42,171 bases of DNA from Brucella thiophenivorans (GTDB taxonomy: Bacteria > Pseudomonadota > Alphaproteobacteria > Rhizobiales > Rhizobiaceae). Position numbers and translations under genes: made by a program. The notes beneath the pieces are model-generated. The model saw nothing but the letters and a program-made list of their open reading frames with translations. It was not told the DNA's origin and made no database searches. Shown one piece after another: positions 30,383-38,596 of the stretch (its first letter is position 1; every line of letters starts with the position of its first letter). The stretch spans positions 1 to 42,171 of the forward strand of contig NZ_NNRJ01000008.1 in NCBI RefSeq assembly GCF_002252445.1. Direction: 5' to 3'.

Positions 30383-30702
30383 AACCTACCGTCTTGGATC
30401 TTTTTTATACGGTATCGCCGACCCTGAAGATCGCAATGCCATTTGATTTATGATCCAGCTCAACAGGCTTTTGTCTGCCCGTCGTCGCTGGGAATGGCAG
30501 TTCATTTGGTGGGGAAATGCAGCCGAAGATTGGTTGAGGAAGTAAAATAGTCTTACAGGTTGTAATAAACACTGTCACAATCCGTGATACGCGTATTGAT
30601 GGAAAATCACCACCACCTAAAGCTGCAAATTCGCTAGCATGATGAATCTATTACAGAAATATGAAAATATTTCGCTCCCTACTTCCGAGGAGCGAGCATG
30701 CC
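30383..30702. other. Intergenic region upstream of the lytic transglycosylase gene
   Basis: No gene is supported in these 320 bases. They hold the promoter of the transglycosylase gene, which I cannot place with confidence, and the terminator of the amidase gene at the right edge. Confidence 0.6.
30672..30695 (-). terminator. Terminator after the AmpD-type amidase gene
   Basis: TCGCTCC and GGAGCGA form a seven-base stem with a ten-base loop, starting eight bases after the stop. On the minus strand it is followed by AATATTTTCATATTT, a U-rich tract. Confidence 0.7.
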
Positions 30703-31509
30703 TTATGCGGTAACATTTTGCAGTGAAAAAATAAGCCGGTAGAGGGTATCTATAGTGGATACGTCGGCAACACCGTCCACATTTTGTGTCCGAAAATGCC
30801 GCTGAAACGCCTTAATCACCGTCTCGGTCGTCTCATCGAACACACCATTAATCTCAATTTTATAACCATAAAGCGCAAGCATAGACTGTAAAGCCTCGAC
30901 CGGCTGCCCCTGTTCACCGCGCGCAAGAAAGCGTCCGCCACGGATAGACGCTGGCTCAATATAATGGCCGATGCCTGCTTCGTGGAGTTTTCTCCATGGG
31001 AAACTATGCCCGGGGTCGGTCTTACGCTCAGGCGCAATGTCCGAATGAGCCAGTACATTTTCAGGCTGGATTTCATAACGCCCACAAATACTGCGGCACA
31101 AATCAATCACCGATTCGATCTGTTGCTCTGCAAAAGGCGGATAGTTTTCCAGATTACCCGGATTGACAATCTCAATGCCAATCGAGGCCGAATTGATGTC
31201 GGTTTCACCCTTCCAGAAGCTGTTGCCCGCATGCCATGCACGGGCCTTTTCAGACACCATCTGCACAACACGACCATCCTCGTGCACCAGATAATGCGCC
31301 GATACTTCGCGTTCCGGGGATTTCAACACGTCCAAGGCTTCTTGTGCGGTGGCTAGCCCCGTGTAATGCAAAATGAGATAGGTCGGTGTCTTGCCATCGC
31401 GTCTCGGACCAAAATTTGGAGATATATCCAGCAATGCGCCCGGATAATCAGGCTTTACCAGCGCGAGATCGGCTAAGACTTCTTCCTGTGTGACGTCTGC
31501 ACCGCTCAT
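30703..31509 (-). CDS. N-acetylmuramoyl-L-alanine amidase (Amidase_2) with peptidoglycan-binding domain
   Basis: This 268-residue protein splits the bond between MurNAc and L-alanine, most likely on anhydro-muropeptides or murein. The amidase_2 (AmpD/PGRP) domain spans about 30-170: zinc ligands lie in LILHYTGL and VLAHSDIAPERKTDPGHSFPW, with SIGIEIVNPGN between. A PG_binding_1 domain follows (QPVEALQSMLALYGYKIEINGVFDETTETVIKAFQRHF). There is no signal peptide, so cytoplasmic action as in AmpD recycling is likely. I chose ATG 31509 because GGAGG lies eight bases upstream and the ATG overlaps the preceding stop by four bases; the frame to 31542 is longer but lies in the previous gene. Confidence 0.92.
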   Translation of the reverse strand: MSGADVTQEEVLADLALVKPDYPGALLDISPNFGPRRDGKTPTYLILHYTGLATAQEALDVLKSPEREVSAHYLVHEDGRVVQMVSEKARAWHAGNSFWKGETDINSASIGIEIVNPGNLENYPPFAEQQIESVIDLCRSICGRYEIQPENVLAHSDIAPERKTDPGHSFPWRKLHEAGIGHYIEPASIRGGRFLARGEQGQPVEALQSMLALYGYKIEINGVFDETTETVIKAFQRHFRTQNVDGVADVSTIDTLYRLIFSLQNVTA

Positions 31510-32216
31510 GCTGCCTCCAGTTGTTTCTCTACGCTGGCCCAAGCCGAATTAATCGCAGCAAGGCGCGCATTGGCAATATTGATGAATTCGAGTGGAAGAC
31601 CTTCGGCAACAAGCCTATCCGGGTGATGTTCTTTCACAAGCGCACGATAACGCTTACGCGCATCCTCAAATGAAACGCCACGCACCAATCCAAGAATGGC
31701 AAAGGGATCGCCCTCGCCGCGATTAACATGCCTGAGTGCGATGCGATCAAAGCCCTCTTTGTCATAGCCGAAAATTTCGGCCACGCTCGACAAGAAAGCC
31801 ATTTCTTTCTCATGCACGTAGCCATCTGAGGTTGCGATATGAAACAACCCGTCGAGAATATCCTCCAACAGGTGGCAGTTCTCGTCACCTTCACGGCATA
31901 GTCCGGCAAGCTGACGCGCATAGCTTTCGTAGCCCGCGACATCCTGCTGCGCGAGATTATACAGCTTAACAACATGGGCATATTCTTCTTCAGGCACGGA
32001 AAAAATGCTCTTGAAGGCGCGAAACTCGTCCTGCGTCACCACGCCATCGGCTTTTGCCATCTTGGCGGAAAGCGCGATCATTGCGATGGAGAAAGCAACG
32101 CGTCTGCGCGTGTCTGCATCACCCTCGAAAACCGTTCGCACAGCTTCAATAACGCTCGAAATAGCGTTAAACGTTAGGGAGGTGACAAATTCACCGATGC
32201 GGACCCAGATCGACAT
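31506..32216 (-). CDS. djlA: TerB and DnaJ-domain protein (DjlA-like co-chaperone)
   Basis: The 236-residue product has an N-terminal region with an amphipathic helix, a TerB-like domain (SIAMIALSAKMAKADGVVTQDEFRAFKSIF, about 45-150) and a C-terminal J domain (about 170-232) with the HPD motif in EHHPDRLV. J domains stimulate DnaK-type ATPases. This architecture matches DjlA-like proteins, but a membrane anchor like that of E. coli DjlA is not obvious. Its stop overlaps the amidase start (ATGA), so the two form an operon. The co-occurrence suggests a link with envelope stress or murein recycling, which is inference. Confidence 0.85.
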   Translation of the reverse strand: MSIWVRIGEFVTSLTFNAISSVIEAVRTVFEGDADTRRRVAFSIAMIALSAKMAKADGVVTQDEFRAFKSIFSVPEEEYAHVVKLYNLAQQDVAGYESYARQLAGLCREGDENCHLLEDILDGLFHIATSDGYVHEKEMAFLSSVAEIFGYDKEGFDRIALRHVNRGEGDPFAILGLVRGVSFEDARKRYRALVKEHHPDRLVAEGLPLEFINIANARLAAINSAWASVEKQLEAA

Positions 32217-32315
32217 GAATCGTTTCTATATAATTCCGTAAAGACTGGAAACAACAACCCGCTGCAAAAGTCGAAAAAACAATATTTTACAAGAATATGT
32301 GATCTTTAATGATAA

Positions 32316-32747
32316 TTATTGCGCGGCCTGACGCGCATCAAACGACCGTTGTGCGGCATCAACCGCCGCCGCACCCGCAGCCTGAACCTGCTCGGCTTTC
32401 TGGCCAACTGATTTTGCGGCAGCTTCCGCATTGACGCGTGCGCGTTCTATTGCGGCCTTCTGCTCTTCCGGCGTCATAACTCCCGAATTATCCTGCAACG
32501 CCTTTATAAGATCAGGACCTGTCTGCTCTTGCGCAGGGGCAGCAGTTGTCTGCGCAGGCTCTGCGGGTGCTGCGGCCTGTTCTTCATCCCCTCTACCGCA
32601 AGCGGCAAGGGCAACAAGAACAATAGCGGAAATCAAAAAGAGAAAATTACGGCTCATAACGAAAGACATAACCGAAGAAAGCCTGCGTTTGAACATGGAA
32701 AACGCAGTTATACTGTCTTTATTGACGATCACTGCGGGATTATTCAT
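32316..32747 (-). CDS. Putative alanine-rich lipoprotein, function unknown
   Basis: I do not recognise this 143-residue protein. It has a hydrophobic segment ending in a lipobox (LVALAAC, cysteine near residue 50), then an A/P/Q/E-rich linker and a helical, alanine-rich end (KAAIERARVNAEAAAKSVGQ). AAGGAG lies eight bases before ATG 32747, a strong ribosome binding site, but this start gives an unusually long 30-residue n-region before the signal. ATG 32657 (MSRNFLFLI) would give a normal lipoprotein signal peptide but has no ribosome binding site. A long hairpin lies 20 bases upstream of the start codon. It resembles small Lpp-like or coiled-coil lipoproteins only in a general way. Confidence 0.72.
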   Translation of the reverse strand: MNNPAVIVNKDSITAFSMFKRRLSSVMSFVMSRNFLFLISAIVLVALAACGRGDEEQAAAPAEPAQTTAAPAQEQTGPDLIKALQDNSGVMTPEEQKAAIERARVNAEAAAKSVGQKAEQVQAAGAAAVDAAQRSFDARQAAQ

Positions 32748-32766
32748 CAACTTTTCTCCTTACGGG

Positions 32767-32801
32767 ACGAATGGCGATCCGACAATCGGACCGCCATTCG
32801 T
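32767..32801. promoter_or_regulatory. Long hairpin between two lipoprotein genes
   Basis: CGAATGGCGATCCGA pairs with TCGGACCGCCATTCG around the three-base loop CAA, with one internal mismatch; the stem is about 16 bases. It lies between the 59-residue lipoprotein gene and the start of the 143-residue one. There is no U-run on either side, so it looks like a leader structure or mRNA stabiliser rather than a classic terminator. Confidence 0.6.
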
Positions 32802-32843
32802 TATCCAGCCGTATCGGCGGGTTATCGTCACGCACACCGCGTA

Positions 32844-33023
32844 TTAGTTTGCGGGTGGCGTTGTTGGTGCCGGCGCTGGCGCCGGTGTTGCAGGCGTGGT
32901 CGTTGTTGTATCTGTGTTTGCAGGCGCGGATGGCGTGCTTGTCGTATCTTTTGAATTGTCACTGCACGCTGCAAGACCCAAAAACGATACGGCAGCAACC
33001 GAAGCAATTAAAAACTTCTTCAT
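32844..33023 (-). CDS. Small lipoprotein, 59 residues, T/P/A-rich
   Basis: ATG 33023, with AAGGA about nine bases upstream, opens a 59-codon frame ending in TAA at 32846-32844. The protein starts MKKFLIASVAAVSFLGLAAC, a textbook lipoprotein signal with cysteine at residue 20. The mature part of about 40 residues is made almost entirely of Thr, Pro, Ala, Ser and Asp (TTTTTPATPAPAPAPTTPP). It is probably a surface or periplasmic lipoprotein with an extended, disordered tail. I do not recognise a family. It may share a transcript with the 143-residue lipoprotein gene downstream; a hairpin lies between them. Confidence 0.8.
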   Translation of the reverse strand: MKKFLIASVAAVSFLGLAACSDNSKDTTSTPSAPANTDTTTTTPATPAPAPAPTTPPAN

Positions 33024-33408
33024 GATGGCTATCCTTCCCTAATAAGTCAGCGTTGCGGGGATATAGCCAACGCTCTCTGGTTTCTCGTGTCTGACCGTTC
33101 GAACGGCCAATCACCTTCGCAAGACAATCGTCACACCGCTCTTAAGTCCCCGGCGATGCTTCTGACGATGCCAACATCACAGGACAAAACGGCAAGCTTG
33201 CGGAAAGGTTCTCTCAATTAGTCTTACGGCTGGTAACAAACCGAAATAATAACAAAGTAGTAACCATATTTCCCGCGTCACGCGTCTGTCACCCGAGAGT
33301 GCTTAACTTCGGCAGCGAGAGCGGATTCGTCTTTCATGAACGGCACATTTTTTCGAAAGCCACTTCTTGCCTTTCAAAATGCGCTTTAAAAAATACGGGG
33401 AATTGGGA
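33024..33408. other. Divergent intergenic region between the small lipoprotein gene and btaA
   Basis: No gene is supported in these 385 bases. They contain a perfect 12-base palindrome, CCGTTCGAACGG (33095-33106), closer to the lipoprotein gene, and a Pho-box-like promoter closer to btaA (33275-33308). The rest is AT-rich leader sequence. Confidence 0.6.
33275..33308 (+). promoter_or_regulatory. Candidate Pho box and -10 for btaAB
   Basis: GCGTCAC-GCGT-CTGTCAC (33275-33292) has the 7-4-7 layout of a PhoB site; the second half matches CTGTCA(C/T) fully and the first half keeps GTCA. TTAACT (33303-33308) lies ten bases further on, where the -10 of PhoB-dependent promoters sits. Control of DGTS lipid synthesis by phosphate starvation through PhoB is known in Sinorhizobium, which supports the reading. 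Confidence 0.65.
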
Positions 33409-34644
33409 ATGACCAACCAGAATGGCAATGGCACGATCCTCAAGCGCGCAGTCACGCAAAACCATCCGCTTTCGCGCGATGGCGTGTCCGAAAGATTATT
33501 CGCGTGGCTGTTCAAAGGATTGGTCTATCCGCAGATCTGGGAAGACCCGGAAGTGGATATGATCGCTCTGAACATTCAGCCGGGCCATCGCATCGTCACA
33601 ATTGCATCGGGTGGCTGCAATGCGCTTTCTTATCTGATCGCTGATCCCGCCAGCGTAGAGGCCGTCGATCTGAACAGCGCCCATGTTGCGTTCAACCGAC
33701 TGAAACTTGGTGCCTTGAAGCACCTGCCCGATTATGCGAGCTTCTACCGCTTTTATGGCAAGGCCGACGACAAAGCCAATCTCGCAGCCTATCAGCGTTT
33801 GATCCGCCCGCATCTGGACAACGAAAGCCGCACCTATTGGGAAAAGCGCCAATGGAGCGGTCGGCAGCGCATTTCCATCTTCTCACGCGATCTCTATCGC
33901 CACGGCTTGCTCGGTGTCTTTATCGGCATGGGCCACCGCGTCGCCCGCCTTTACGGTATTGATCCGCGCGACATTCTTAAAGCACGCTCCATAGAAGAAC
34001 AGCGCAGCTATTTCGACACGGCCCTCGCCCCTTTGTTTGAAAAGCGCATGGTGCGCTGGGCCACGGCGCGCAAATCCTCGCTGTTTGGCCTTGGCATTCC
34101 ACCGCAACAATATGATGCGCTTGCAACAGCGGGAAACGGCGACATGGCCTTTGTGCTGCGCGCACGCCTTGAAAAGCTCGCCTGCGCCTTTCCGCTCACG
34201 GAAAACTATTTCGCGTGGCAGGCTTTTGGACGCGGCTATAGCAATGATGAAGACACCGGTCCCTTGCCGCCTTATCTGTCGCGGACGAATTTCGACACTG
34301 TGCGCGCCCGCGTTGATCGCATGAGTGTTCGCAATGCAAATTATACGGAATTTCTAAGCCAGAAACCGGCCTCATCCGTGGACCGTTATATTCTGCTCGA
34401 CGCGCAGGATTGGATGAACGATACCCAGCTCAATGCGCTCTGGAGCGAAATCACCCGCACGGCAGCCCCCGGCGCGCGCGTTATCTTCCGCACGGCGGCA
34501 GAGCCAAGCTTGCTACCGGGCCGCGTTGATCAGACCATCCTTGATCACTGGGACTATCAGGAAGAAAAGTCCCGCGAACTACATGATCGCGACCGCTCCT
34601 CCATCTATGGTGGCTTCCACCTCTATATTCTGAAAGACGCATGA
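33409..34644 (+). CDS. btaA: Betaine lipid synthase subunit BtaA (SAM:diacylglycerol 3-amino-3-carboxypropyltransferase)
   Basis: BtaA moves the 3-amino-3-carboxypropyl group of S-adenosylmethionine to diacylglycerol, producing diacylglycerylhomoserine, the first step to the phosphorus-free lipid DGTS. The 411-residue protein matches DUF3419/BtaA: LVYPQIWEDPEVDMIALNI, the SAM-binding stretch IVTIASGGCNALSYLI, VEAVDLNSAHVAFNRLKL, and a C-terminal methyltransferase-like half ending FRTAAEPSLLPGR. I use ATG 33409, with GGGGA about eight bases upstream; ATG 33379 adds ten residues. btaB starts directly after the stop (TGAATG). Expression is probably induced by low phosphate, from the Pho-like site upstream. 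Confidence 0.92.
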   Translation: MTNQNGNGTILKRAVTQNHPLSRDGVSERLFAWLFKGLVYPQIWEDPEVDMIALNIQPGHRIVTIASGGCNALSYLIADPASVEAVDLNSAHVAFNRLKLGALKHLPDYASFYRFYGKADDKANLAAYQRLIRPHLDNESRTYWEKRQWSGRQRISIFSRDLYRHGLLGVFIGMGHRVARLYGIDPRDILKARSIEEQRSYFDTALAPLFEKRMVRWATARKSSLFGLGIPPQQYDALATAGNGDMAFVLRARLEKLACAFPLTENYFAWQAFGRGYSNDEDTGPLPPYLSRTNFDTVRARVDRMSVRNANYTEFLSQKPASSVDRYILLDAQDWMNDTQLNALWSEITRTAAPGARVIFRTAAEPSLLPGRVDQTILDHWDYQEEKSRELHDRDRSSIYGGFHLYILKDA

Positions 34645-35319
34645 ATGGGCGCTAATCCAAGAACCGTTCCGGGTATCGATCATGCCAGCCTGATGGACCG
34701 GGTCTATCGGCGTCAGCGACATTTTTACGATGCCACGCGCAAATATTATCTTCTCGGCCGCGATCCAATGATTGCGGGCCTGAATGTACCCAAAGGCGGC
34801 AGCGTTCTTGAGATCGGCTGCGGCACAGGTCGCAATCTGGTCAAGACAGCCGAGACCTATAAGGATGCGCAGCTTTTCGGCATCGATATATCGGCAGAAA
34901 TGCTTGATACGGCTCGCAATGCCGCCAAACGAGCCAATATTGCGGACCGCACCAGACTTGAACTGGCAGATGCAACGCATTTTGATCCCGCTACACTTTT
35001 CAACGTAAATAGTTTTGATCGCATCTTCATTTCCTATGCGGTTTCGATGATCCCGCAGTGGCAATCAGTCATCACGGAAAGCATCCGGCATTTAAAGCCC
35101 GGCGGCGAACTGCATATTGTCGATTTCGGTGATCAGAAGCGCCTGCCGCGATGGTTTAAGAAAGCGCTCTTCACATGGCTAAACTGGTTCCACGTCACGC
35201 CACGTGAAGACCTTTTCACGGTTTCAGACCGGCTTGCAAAAGAACAAAGCGCAAGTTTGAAATGCAAAGTTCTGCATCACGGCTTTGCATGGATCTCCAT
35301 TATCCGCGCAACTCCATAA
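34645..35319 (+). CDS. btaB: Betaine lipid N-methyltransferase BtaB
   Basis: BtaB uses three SAM molecules to trimethylate diacylglycerylhomoserine, yielding DGTS. The 224-residue protein is a class I methyltransferase with motif I VLEIGCGTGRNL at about 54-65, an acidic DISAEMLDTA (motif II) and FDRIFISYAVSMIPQW (motif IV), followed by LKPGGELHIVDFGD. The start codon touches the btaA stop, so translation is coupled. Together the two genes are sufficient for DGTS synthesis in other bacteria. No terminator is obvious after it. Confidence 0.92.
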   Translation: MGANPRTVPGIDHASLMDRVYRRQRHFYDATRKYYLLGRDPMIAGLNVPKGGSVLEIGCGTGRNLVKTAETYKDAQLFGIDISAEMLDTARNAAKRANIADRTRLELADATHFDPATLFNVNSFDRIFISYAVSMIPQWQSVITESIRHLKPGGELHIVDFGDQKRLPRWFKKALFTWLNWFHVTPREDLFTVSDRLAKEQSASLKCKVLHHGFAWISIIRATP

Positions 35320-35415
35320 AAATTTTGAGCAAAGTTTTGCCGTCTCAACTGGTGACGCAGACAACGGGATCGCGTAACCCTTGTTAAGACTGATTCGCGA
35401 CACCGGGACTATTGT

Positions 35416-36249
35416 ATGAACGCTCTCGCCAGCCGCTGCTTTCTTGCTCTTGGAGCTTTTCTTCTGTCTGCCTGTACGACAGTGGATTACGACTTTTCAG
35501 ATGTAAAAAAGTCCAACACCAAGTTGCAGCAGATGGCGCGACCATCGGGTACCGTCAATGCTCCGCGTTTCGGCGATCGCAAGCCGTTTGAATGGACGGG
35601 CCGCACCCCGTGGCATTATCCAGTTCATGGCACTGATGTTTCCAAATATCAGGTCGATGTTGACTGGAATGCAGTTCGCGCCAGCGGCATTTCATTTGCC
35701 TTCATCAAAGCCACCGAAGGCGGCGACCGTTTTGACGAGCGCTTTACCGAACACTGGAACGGCGCAAAACGGGCGGGCATTCCGCGCAGCGCTTATCACT
35801 TCTATTATTTCTGCCGTCCGGCGATCGAGCAGGCCCGCTGGTATATCCAGAATGTACCGCGTGATCCAAACGCCTTGCCGCCAGTGCTTGATATGGAATG
35901 GAATGCGCATTCTCCTTCATGCAAGCTGAGGCCGAATGAAGCAATCGTGCGCAAGGAAATGAAGATTTTCCTTGATGCTGTCGAAAAGCATTATGGCAAA
36001 CGCCCGATCATTTATACCACCGTCGACTTCTTCGATGAGAATAATCTCAATCAGCTGCACGGCTATCCGTTCTGGTTGCGCTCGACGGCTGGTCATCCAA
36101 CAGAGAAATACGGGCCTCATCCATGGACATTCTGGCAATATACCGGAACAGGAACCATCCCCGGCATTAAAGGCGATGCAGACATCAATGTGTTTGCAGG
36201 CAGTCAAGCCGCCTGGAAAAAGTGGCTGGAAAGCAACAAGGTCCGTTAA
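35416..36249 (+). CDS. GH25 family lysozyme-like lipoprotein
   Basis: GH25 enzymes hydrolyse the glycan of murein (muramidases). The 277-residue protein has a lipoprotein signal (FLALGAFLLSAC, cysteine 20), a spacer of about 50 residues and a GH25 domain from residue 70: GTDVSKYQ with Asp 74, FIKATEGG, AYHFYYFCRP, VLDMEWN with the catalytic Asp159-x-Glu161 pair, and FWQYTGTG. The fold and active-site residues look intact. It is probably anchored in the outer or inner membrane and trims murein. It is followed by another murein hydrolase gene on the same strand. Confidence 0.92.
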   Translation: MNALASRCFLALGAFLLSACTTVDYDFSDVKKSNTKLQQMARPSGTVNAPRFGDRKPFEWTGRTPWHYPVHGTDVSKYQVDVDWNAVRASGISFAFIKATEGGDRFDERFTEHWNGAKRAGIPRSAYHFYYFCRPAIEQARWYIQNVPRDPNALPPVLDMEWNAHSPSCKLRPNEAIVRKEMKIFLDAVEKHYGKRPIIYTTVDFFDENNLNQLHGYPFWLRSTAGHPTEKYGPHPWTFWQYTGTGTIPGIKGDADINVFAGSQAAWKKWLESNKVR

Positions 36250-36362
36250 CTCTTCATCAATTGAAGGCTCACACCAAGTTTTGCTTCATTTCCGATGCGT
36301 GATGAGGCAATAGCTTGAAAAACAAATTGGGAAGTTTTTTCCCTTTAATTGTGAGTTTTCCG

Positions 36363-37595
36363 ATGAAATTTATAGTTTCAGTCATGGCGACAGCCTTGCT
36401 GGCATCGACCGCTTTCACTGGCGCACAGGCTTCCGGCTCTCCCGCACCGGCAGCGAGCGCCGAAAGTACCGTCAATCTTCCAAGGCCCGAATGCGAAACC
36501 GATTACGGTCAGTGGATGGAAAATCTGACCAAGGAAGCTCGCGAAGCAGGCGTTGGTGAAAAGGGTCTTGCAGAACTGCACAAGGCAACGCTTGAGCAAA
36601 AGGTTCTTGATCGCGACCGCAAGCAGACCGTTTTCAACCTCACCTTCACCGAATTTTCCAAGCGCCTCATCTCGGAAGCGCGCCTGAAAAATGGTCAGAA
36701 CAATCTGATCAAATATGCCGATGTTTTCAAAAAAGTTGAGGACACTTATGGTGTGCCCGGCCCGGTACTAGCAGCCTTCTGGGGCCTCGAAACAGATTAT
36801 GGTGCCATTCAGGGCGATTTCGATACGCTCAATGCGCTTGTCACGCTGTCCTATGATTGCCGTCGCCCGGACCTGTTTCGTCCACAACTGATTGCGCTGC
36901 TCAAGCTTTTCGACACCGGCGTCGTCGATGCCGCCACAACAGGCGCATGGGCTGGTGAAATTGGCATGATGCAGCTTCTGCCAAAGGATTATCTGGAGCG
37001 CGGCGTCGATGGCGACGGCGACGGCATAGTCGATATGAAAACCAGCGTTCCTGATGCAATGATGACTGCTGGGCGCATGATTTCCGAACTCGGCTGGAAG
37101 CGCGGCGAGCCATGGCTTGAAGAAGTGCGCATCACCAAGGATCTGCCTTGGGAAGAGTCCATCCGCACCAACCGCAAGCCCCATTCATGGTGGGCTGAGC
37201 AAGGTGTTATGGGCCTCAATGGTCCACTCGGTCCCGATGATGGTGATGCATCGCTGTTGCTGCCACTCGGTCGCAAAGGCCCCGCGTTCCTGTCTTATTC
37301 CAACTTCGACATTTTCGTCGAATGGAACAAGTCGATCGTTTATGCCACGACCGCCGCCTATTTCGCCACCCGCCTCGCTGGCGCGCCTGCCTTCAATCCG
37401 GGCAATCCCGATCAGGGTCTGACGCAGGAGCAAATGAAGGAACTGCAGACTAAGCTGCAGGCGCGTGGATATGACATGGGCAAGATTGACGGCGTATTCG
37501 GCGTGCTGACCCGCGATGCCGTTCGTACCGAACAATTGCGCCTCGGAATGCCTGCGGATTCATGGCCAACGCCTGAACTGCTCGAAAGGCTTTAA
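36363..37595 (+). CDS. MltB-family lytic murein transglycosylase with peptidoglycan-binding domain
   Basis: The 410-residue protein has a Sec signal peptide (about 1-23, ending GAQA) and an SLT_2 (MltB) domain: catalytic Glu143 in AAFWGLETDYGA, TLSYDCRRPDLFR, GEIGMMQLLPKDYLERGVDGDGDG. A PG_binding_1 domain closes it (KELQTKLQARGYDMGKIDGVFGVLTRDAVR). It cleaves murein glycan chains in the periplasm. I chose ATG 36363 (MKFIVSVMA) because the signal peptide starts there; a TTG at 36315 would add 16 residues with no known role. The glycine-aspartate-rich VDGDGDGIVD stretch resembles a calcium-binding loop. An intrinsic terminator follows. Confidence 0.92.
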   Translation: MKFIVSVMATALLASTAFTGAQASGSPAPAASAESTVNLPRPECETDYGQWMENLTKEAREAGVGEKGLAELHKATLEQKVLDRDRKQTVFNLTFTEFSKRLISEARLKNGQNNLIKYADVFKKVEDTYGVPGPVLAAFWGLETDYGAIQGDFDTLNALVTLSYDCRRPDLFRPQLIALLKLFDTGVVDAATTGAWAGEIGMMQLLPKDYLERGVDGDGDGIVDMKTSVPDAMMTAGRMISELGWKRGEPWLEEVRITKDLPWEESIRTNRKPHSWWAEQGVMGLNGPLGPDDGDASLLLPLGRKGPAFLSYSNFDIFVEWNKSIVYATTAAYFATRLAGAPAFNPGNPDQGLTQEQMKELQTKLQARGYDMGKIDGVFGVLTRDAVRTEQLRLGMPADSWPTPELLERL

Positions 37596-37609
37596 TTCAG
37601 AATTAATCG

Positions 37610-37633
37610 AAGGCGCGGACCAGTCCGCGCCTT
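37610..37633 (+). terminator. Intrinsic terminator after the MltB-type gene
   Basis: AAGGCGCGGA and TCCGCGCCTT form a perfect ten-base stem with a four-base loop, followed by TCAACTTTT. It lies 15 bases past the stop codon. Confidence 0.85.
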
Positions 37634-37660
37634 TCAACTTTTAAAAACCATTTAAGCGCC

Positions 37661-38596
37661 ATGATCTCCACCCTGATTATCGTTATACCCGTTTTCGCCC
37701 TCATCTTTTCCGGTTGGGGTGCTTTCAGGCTGAAGATATTGGGACCGCATGCAATCGCAGAACTCAATCGTTTTGTGGTCTATCTGGCCTTGCCAGCGCT
37801 GCTTTTCGACATCATGGCCAACACCCATGGAAGCGATTTGTGGCAGCCGGGCTTTATCAGCGTCTTTCTATTGAGCAGCGCCGTGGCCTTTGCCCTGCCC
37901 TTCCTTATGCGGCTGCGCGGCAAACTGCCTTTAGCCGACAATGCGCTTGATGGTCTGAATGCCGCCTATCCCAATACCGGCTATATGGGCATCCCGCTTT
38001 CGCTGATCGCTTTCGGATCAGGCGTGCTGGCTGCAACGACAATTTCCATCATCATCACCGTCTGCGTCACCTTTGCATTCGCGATCATTTTGATCGAGAT
38101 CGGCATGCAGACGGAAAAAAAGCCGCTGCATCTTGCCTGGAAAGTCGCACGCTCACTCATTCGCAATCCGCTGCTCGTTGCACCCGCACTGGGAACGCTC
38201 GTGTCATTCGCGGGCATAAGCATCCCCCCGCCTGCTGAAGCTTTTCTGAAAATGCTTGGCGGTGCGGCGTCACCCTGCGCGCTTGTGGCACTTGGACTTT
38301 TTCTGGCACAACCACGCAAAATCGAGCGTGACAGCATCAATGCAATCTCTTTCCTTGTATCGGTCAAGCTGATCGTGATGCCGCTTACAGCATGGCTGCT
38401 TGCGGTCTATGTGTTCAATCTGCCAACCCATCTTGCACAAAGCGCAACATTGCTTGCAGCCCTGCCCGCTGGCACTGGCCCCTTCATGCTTGCCGAACAT
38501 TACCGTCGCGAGGCAGCTATAACGTCCAATGTGATCCTCTGTTCGACAGTTCTTTCGGTACTGACTCTGTCGGCTTTTCTCGCCTTCATCCGCTAA
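37661..38596 (+). CDS. AEC family transporter (auxin efflux carrier-like)
   Basis: The 311-residue membrane protein has about ten hydrophobic segments. Typical AEC features are IVIPVFALIFSGWGAFRLKI at the start, LNRFVVYLALPALLF, GLNAAYPNTGYMGIPLSL with the conserved N-x-G-Y-MG motif, and PAGTGPFMLAEHY near the end. Bacterial members move organic acids or related compounds across the inner membrane, but the substrate of this one cannot be told. It appears to be transcribed alone; a terminator lies just upstream. ATG 37661 is the only good start. Confidence 0.9.
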   Translation: MISTLIIVIPVFALIFSGWGAFRLKILGPHAIAELNRFVVYLALPALLFDIMANTHGSDLWQPGFISVFLLSSAVAFALPFLMRLRGKLPLADNALDGLNAAYPNTGYMGIPLSLIAFGSGVLAATTISIIITVCVTFAFAIILIEIGMQTEKKPLHLAWKVARSLIRNPLLVAPALGTLVSFAGISIPPPAEAFLKMLGGAASPCALVALGLFLAQPRKIERDSINAISFLVSVKLIVMPLTAWLLAVYVFNLPTHLAQSATLLAALPAGTGPFMLAEHYRREAAITSNVILCSTVLSVLTLSAFLAFIR

